From positions 422,332 to 486,331 of the forward strand of contig OENT01000005.1 in assembly GCA_900239685.1 (NCBI GenBank): DNA of 64,000 nucleotides, written 5' to 3'. Source of the DNA: Rotaria macrura. Lineage: Eukaryota > Rotifera > Eurotatoria > Philodinida > Philodinidae. Below, piece after piece: positions 62,901-64,000 of this stretch. Position 1 is the stretch's first letter, and each line of letters begins with the position of its first letter. The translations under genes were made by a program, and so were the position numbers. The notes under the pieces are model-generated. The model had not been told where the DNA came from. It made no database searches and saw only the letters and a program-made list of their open reading frames with translations.

Positions 62901-64000
62901 CTACGATGGATACTGCTTGATTAACTAGAATTGTTCGAGGAATTACTTGTCAACAGCATATGAAATCTATTCAGACTTAAGTATTGTGCGAACATACTTA
63001 CACAAAATACATTGATTATGAAACAATGTATTCCATCGAACTATGATCTATAAACATTTCCTCGTCAATTGTGTCCTCTTCTGAGAATCGAACATTTTTC
63101 TTGAACACTCTGTTGAAACTGCAGTTTCAAGATAGAAGCCTATTCATAAGTTCAATAATTTCTTGAAAAGCACTACTGTAAGCGAATATTAAATTAATTT
63201 TAGTGTTGTTTTGGTCTTTTATTCTCTGCTATCTAACAATGAGAGAGAGAAAATTCTAACTGATTGAAGTTGAGCGGATCGTTTCTTTTAATCTGAGCTG
63301 TATAACTTCTCTATGTTTCATATATCAAGTAATGACGAGTATTACGCGATGCTATCAATAAGAAAAACGTTTCAGCAACTACAATCCATCCACGAATATA
63401 TTTCTTAAACAGTACTGCAGAAAAACTCTACAGACTAGTCGTCAAGAATGTCCGAATTTCTGATGATTTAGAATAGGACGATACAAAAAATTTATAGTCC
63501 ATACACCTGATCTGGTTGTTTTCCCATGATAGAAAATACTTCTCAATATTTGAATTTCTTACAGAATCGTTCGACTTATTTTTAGGAACATTGAATGTGT
63601 TTTACACTTGTAAGTGACTCGTCACTTCAAAAAGTCTTTCGAAGATAACTATTAATAACTGGTTACAATCGACTTCGCTTCGAATTCATTGAGAACGATC
63701 ACCAATAGTAGCTAATATTGAATTCCCTCAAATGTAGTACTTTATTTTTCTTTTTAAGAAACGATAGGATTGACCCTGGTATAAAAAAGTTCTTATATTT
63801 AACGGTTTCCTTTCCGTTTTTCACGAAACAAAACAGAACAAAACAAAAACACAAAAACAACGTTCAGTGAAACTAAGAAAAAGGACAGCATCGTTCATGT
63901 TTTCCAGTAGGTCATGATTGTGATGATACATTCTCTACTTCTTTCTCATGGTTTACATCGACCGATGAATCGTGGATAGAAGCAAACATCACGAATGTGA
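56979..64000. other. Gene-poor right end
   Basis: Seven kb without a supported gene. Open frames of 60-96 codons are scattered on both strands (for example 60115-60405 -, 61348-61545 +, 62649-62900 +) but have neither recognisable domains nor consistent splice context. The right boundary of any element carrying the giant gene must lie in the first part, but I found no inverted repeat matching the 49.1-49.6 kb side. Confidence 0.4.

Overview
The window is AT-rich nuclear DNA from an animal. Genes are split by many very short introns (mostly 49-75 bp, GTAAG-type donors and T-rich AG acceptors) and encode metazoan families: an ARL13-like ciliary GTPase, a neuronal-calcium-sensor protein, an OSBP-related protein of the ORP3/6/7 type, a TRIM2/3-like RING/B-box/filamin/NHL protein, the mitochondrial MICOS subunit Mic10, and a MORN-repeat protein. 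One nuclear tRNA-Lys(UUU) gene is present. Short introns, high AT and many small non-autonomous transposons would fit a small invertebrate such as a bdelloid rotifer, but that taxon is a guess; 'animal' is not.

Layout. 1-6.9 kb: MORN2-like gene, then the nine-exon ARL13-like gene, both +. 7.5-14 kb: a gene-free cluster of fold-back and inverted-repeat elements, including a CpG-rich CGTA-word family that shares CCCAGGTCGA-type ends. 15.9 kb: possible small secreted peptide (-). 17.7-19.2 kb: calcium sensor (-). 19.2-23.9 kb: nothing recognised. 23.9-26.0 kb: unrecognised acidic protein (-). 26.4-33.6 kb: ORP gene (-, 17 coding exons plus an alternative 5' pair). 35.8-41.4 kb: TRIM-NHL gene (-), whose last large intron carries a 1,013 bp transposon with arrays of a 15-bp repeat as inverted ends and a 9-bp target duplication. 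43.0 kb: tRNA-Lys. 47.0-47.6 kb: hAT-like MITE. 48.7-49.1 kb: Mic10 (-). 49.6-56.7 kb: an uninterrupted 14-exon gene (+) for a 1,860-residue protein. 57-64 kb: no supported gene.

The most interesting object is the 1,860-residue protein. It has an N-terminal C2HC zinc motif, a central region with a D...GDxH...DQTIE arrangement resembling a DDE transposase core, a second region whose acidic residues follow the order of FEN1/XPG nucleases (including GCDT where FEN1 has GSDY), and a cysteine-rich CXC-like tail. It belongs to a dispersed, mostly unannotated animal protein family that looks transposon-derived. Here every splice junction keeps frame, so it is either a young autonomous element or a retained gene.

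Exon models were built by hand: I joined GT/AG junctions so that the frame closes and the protein matches the family. No alignment or transcript evidence was available.
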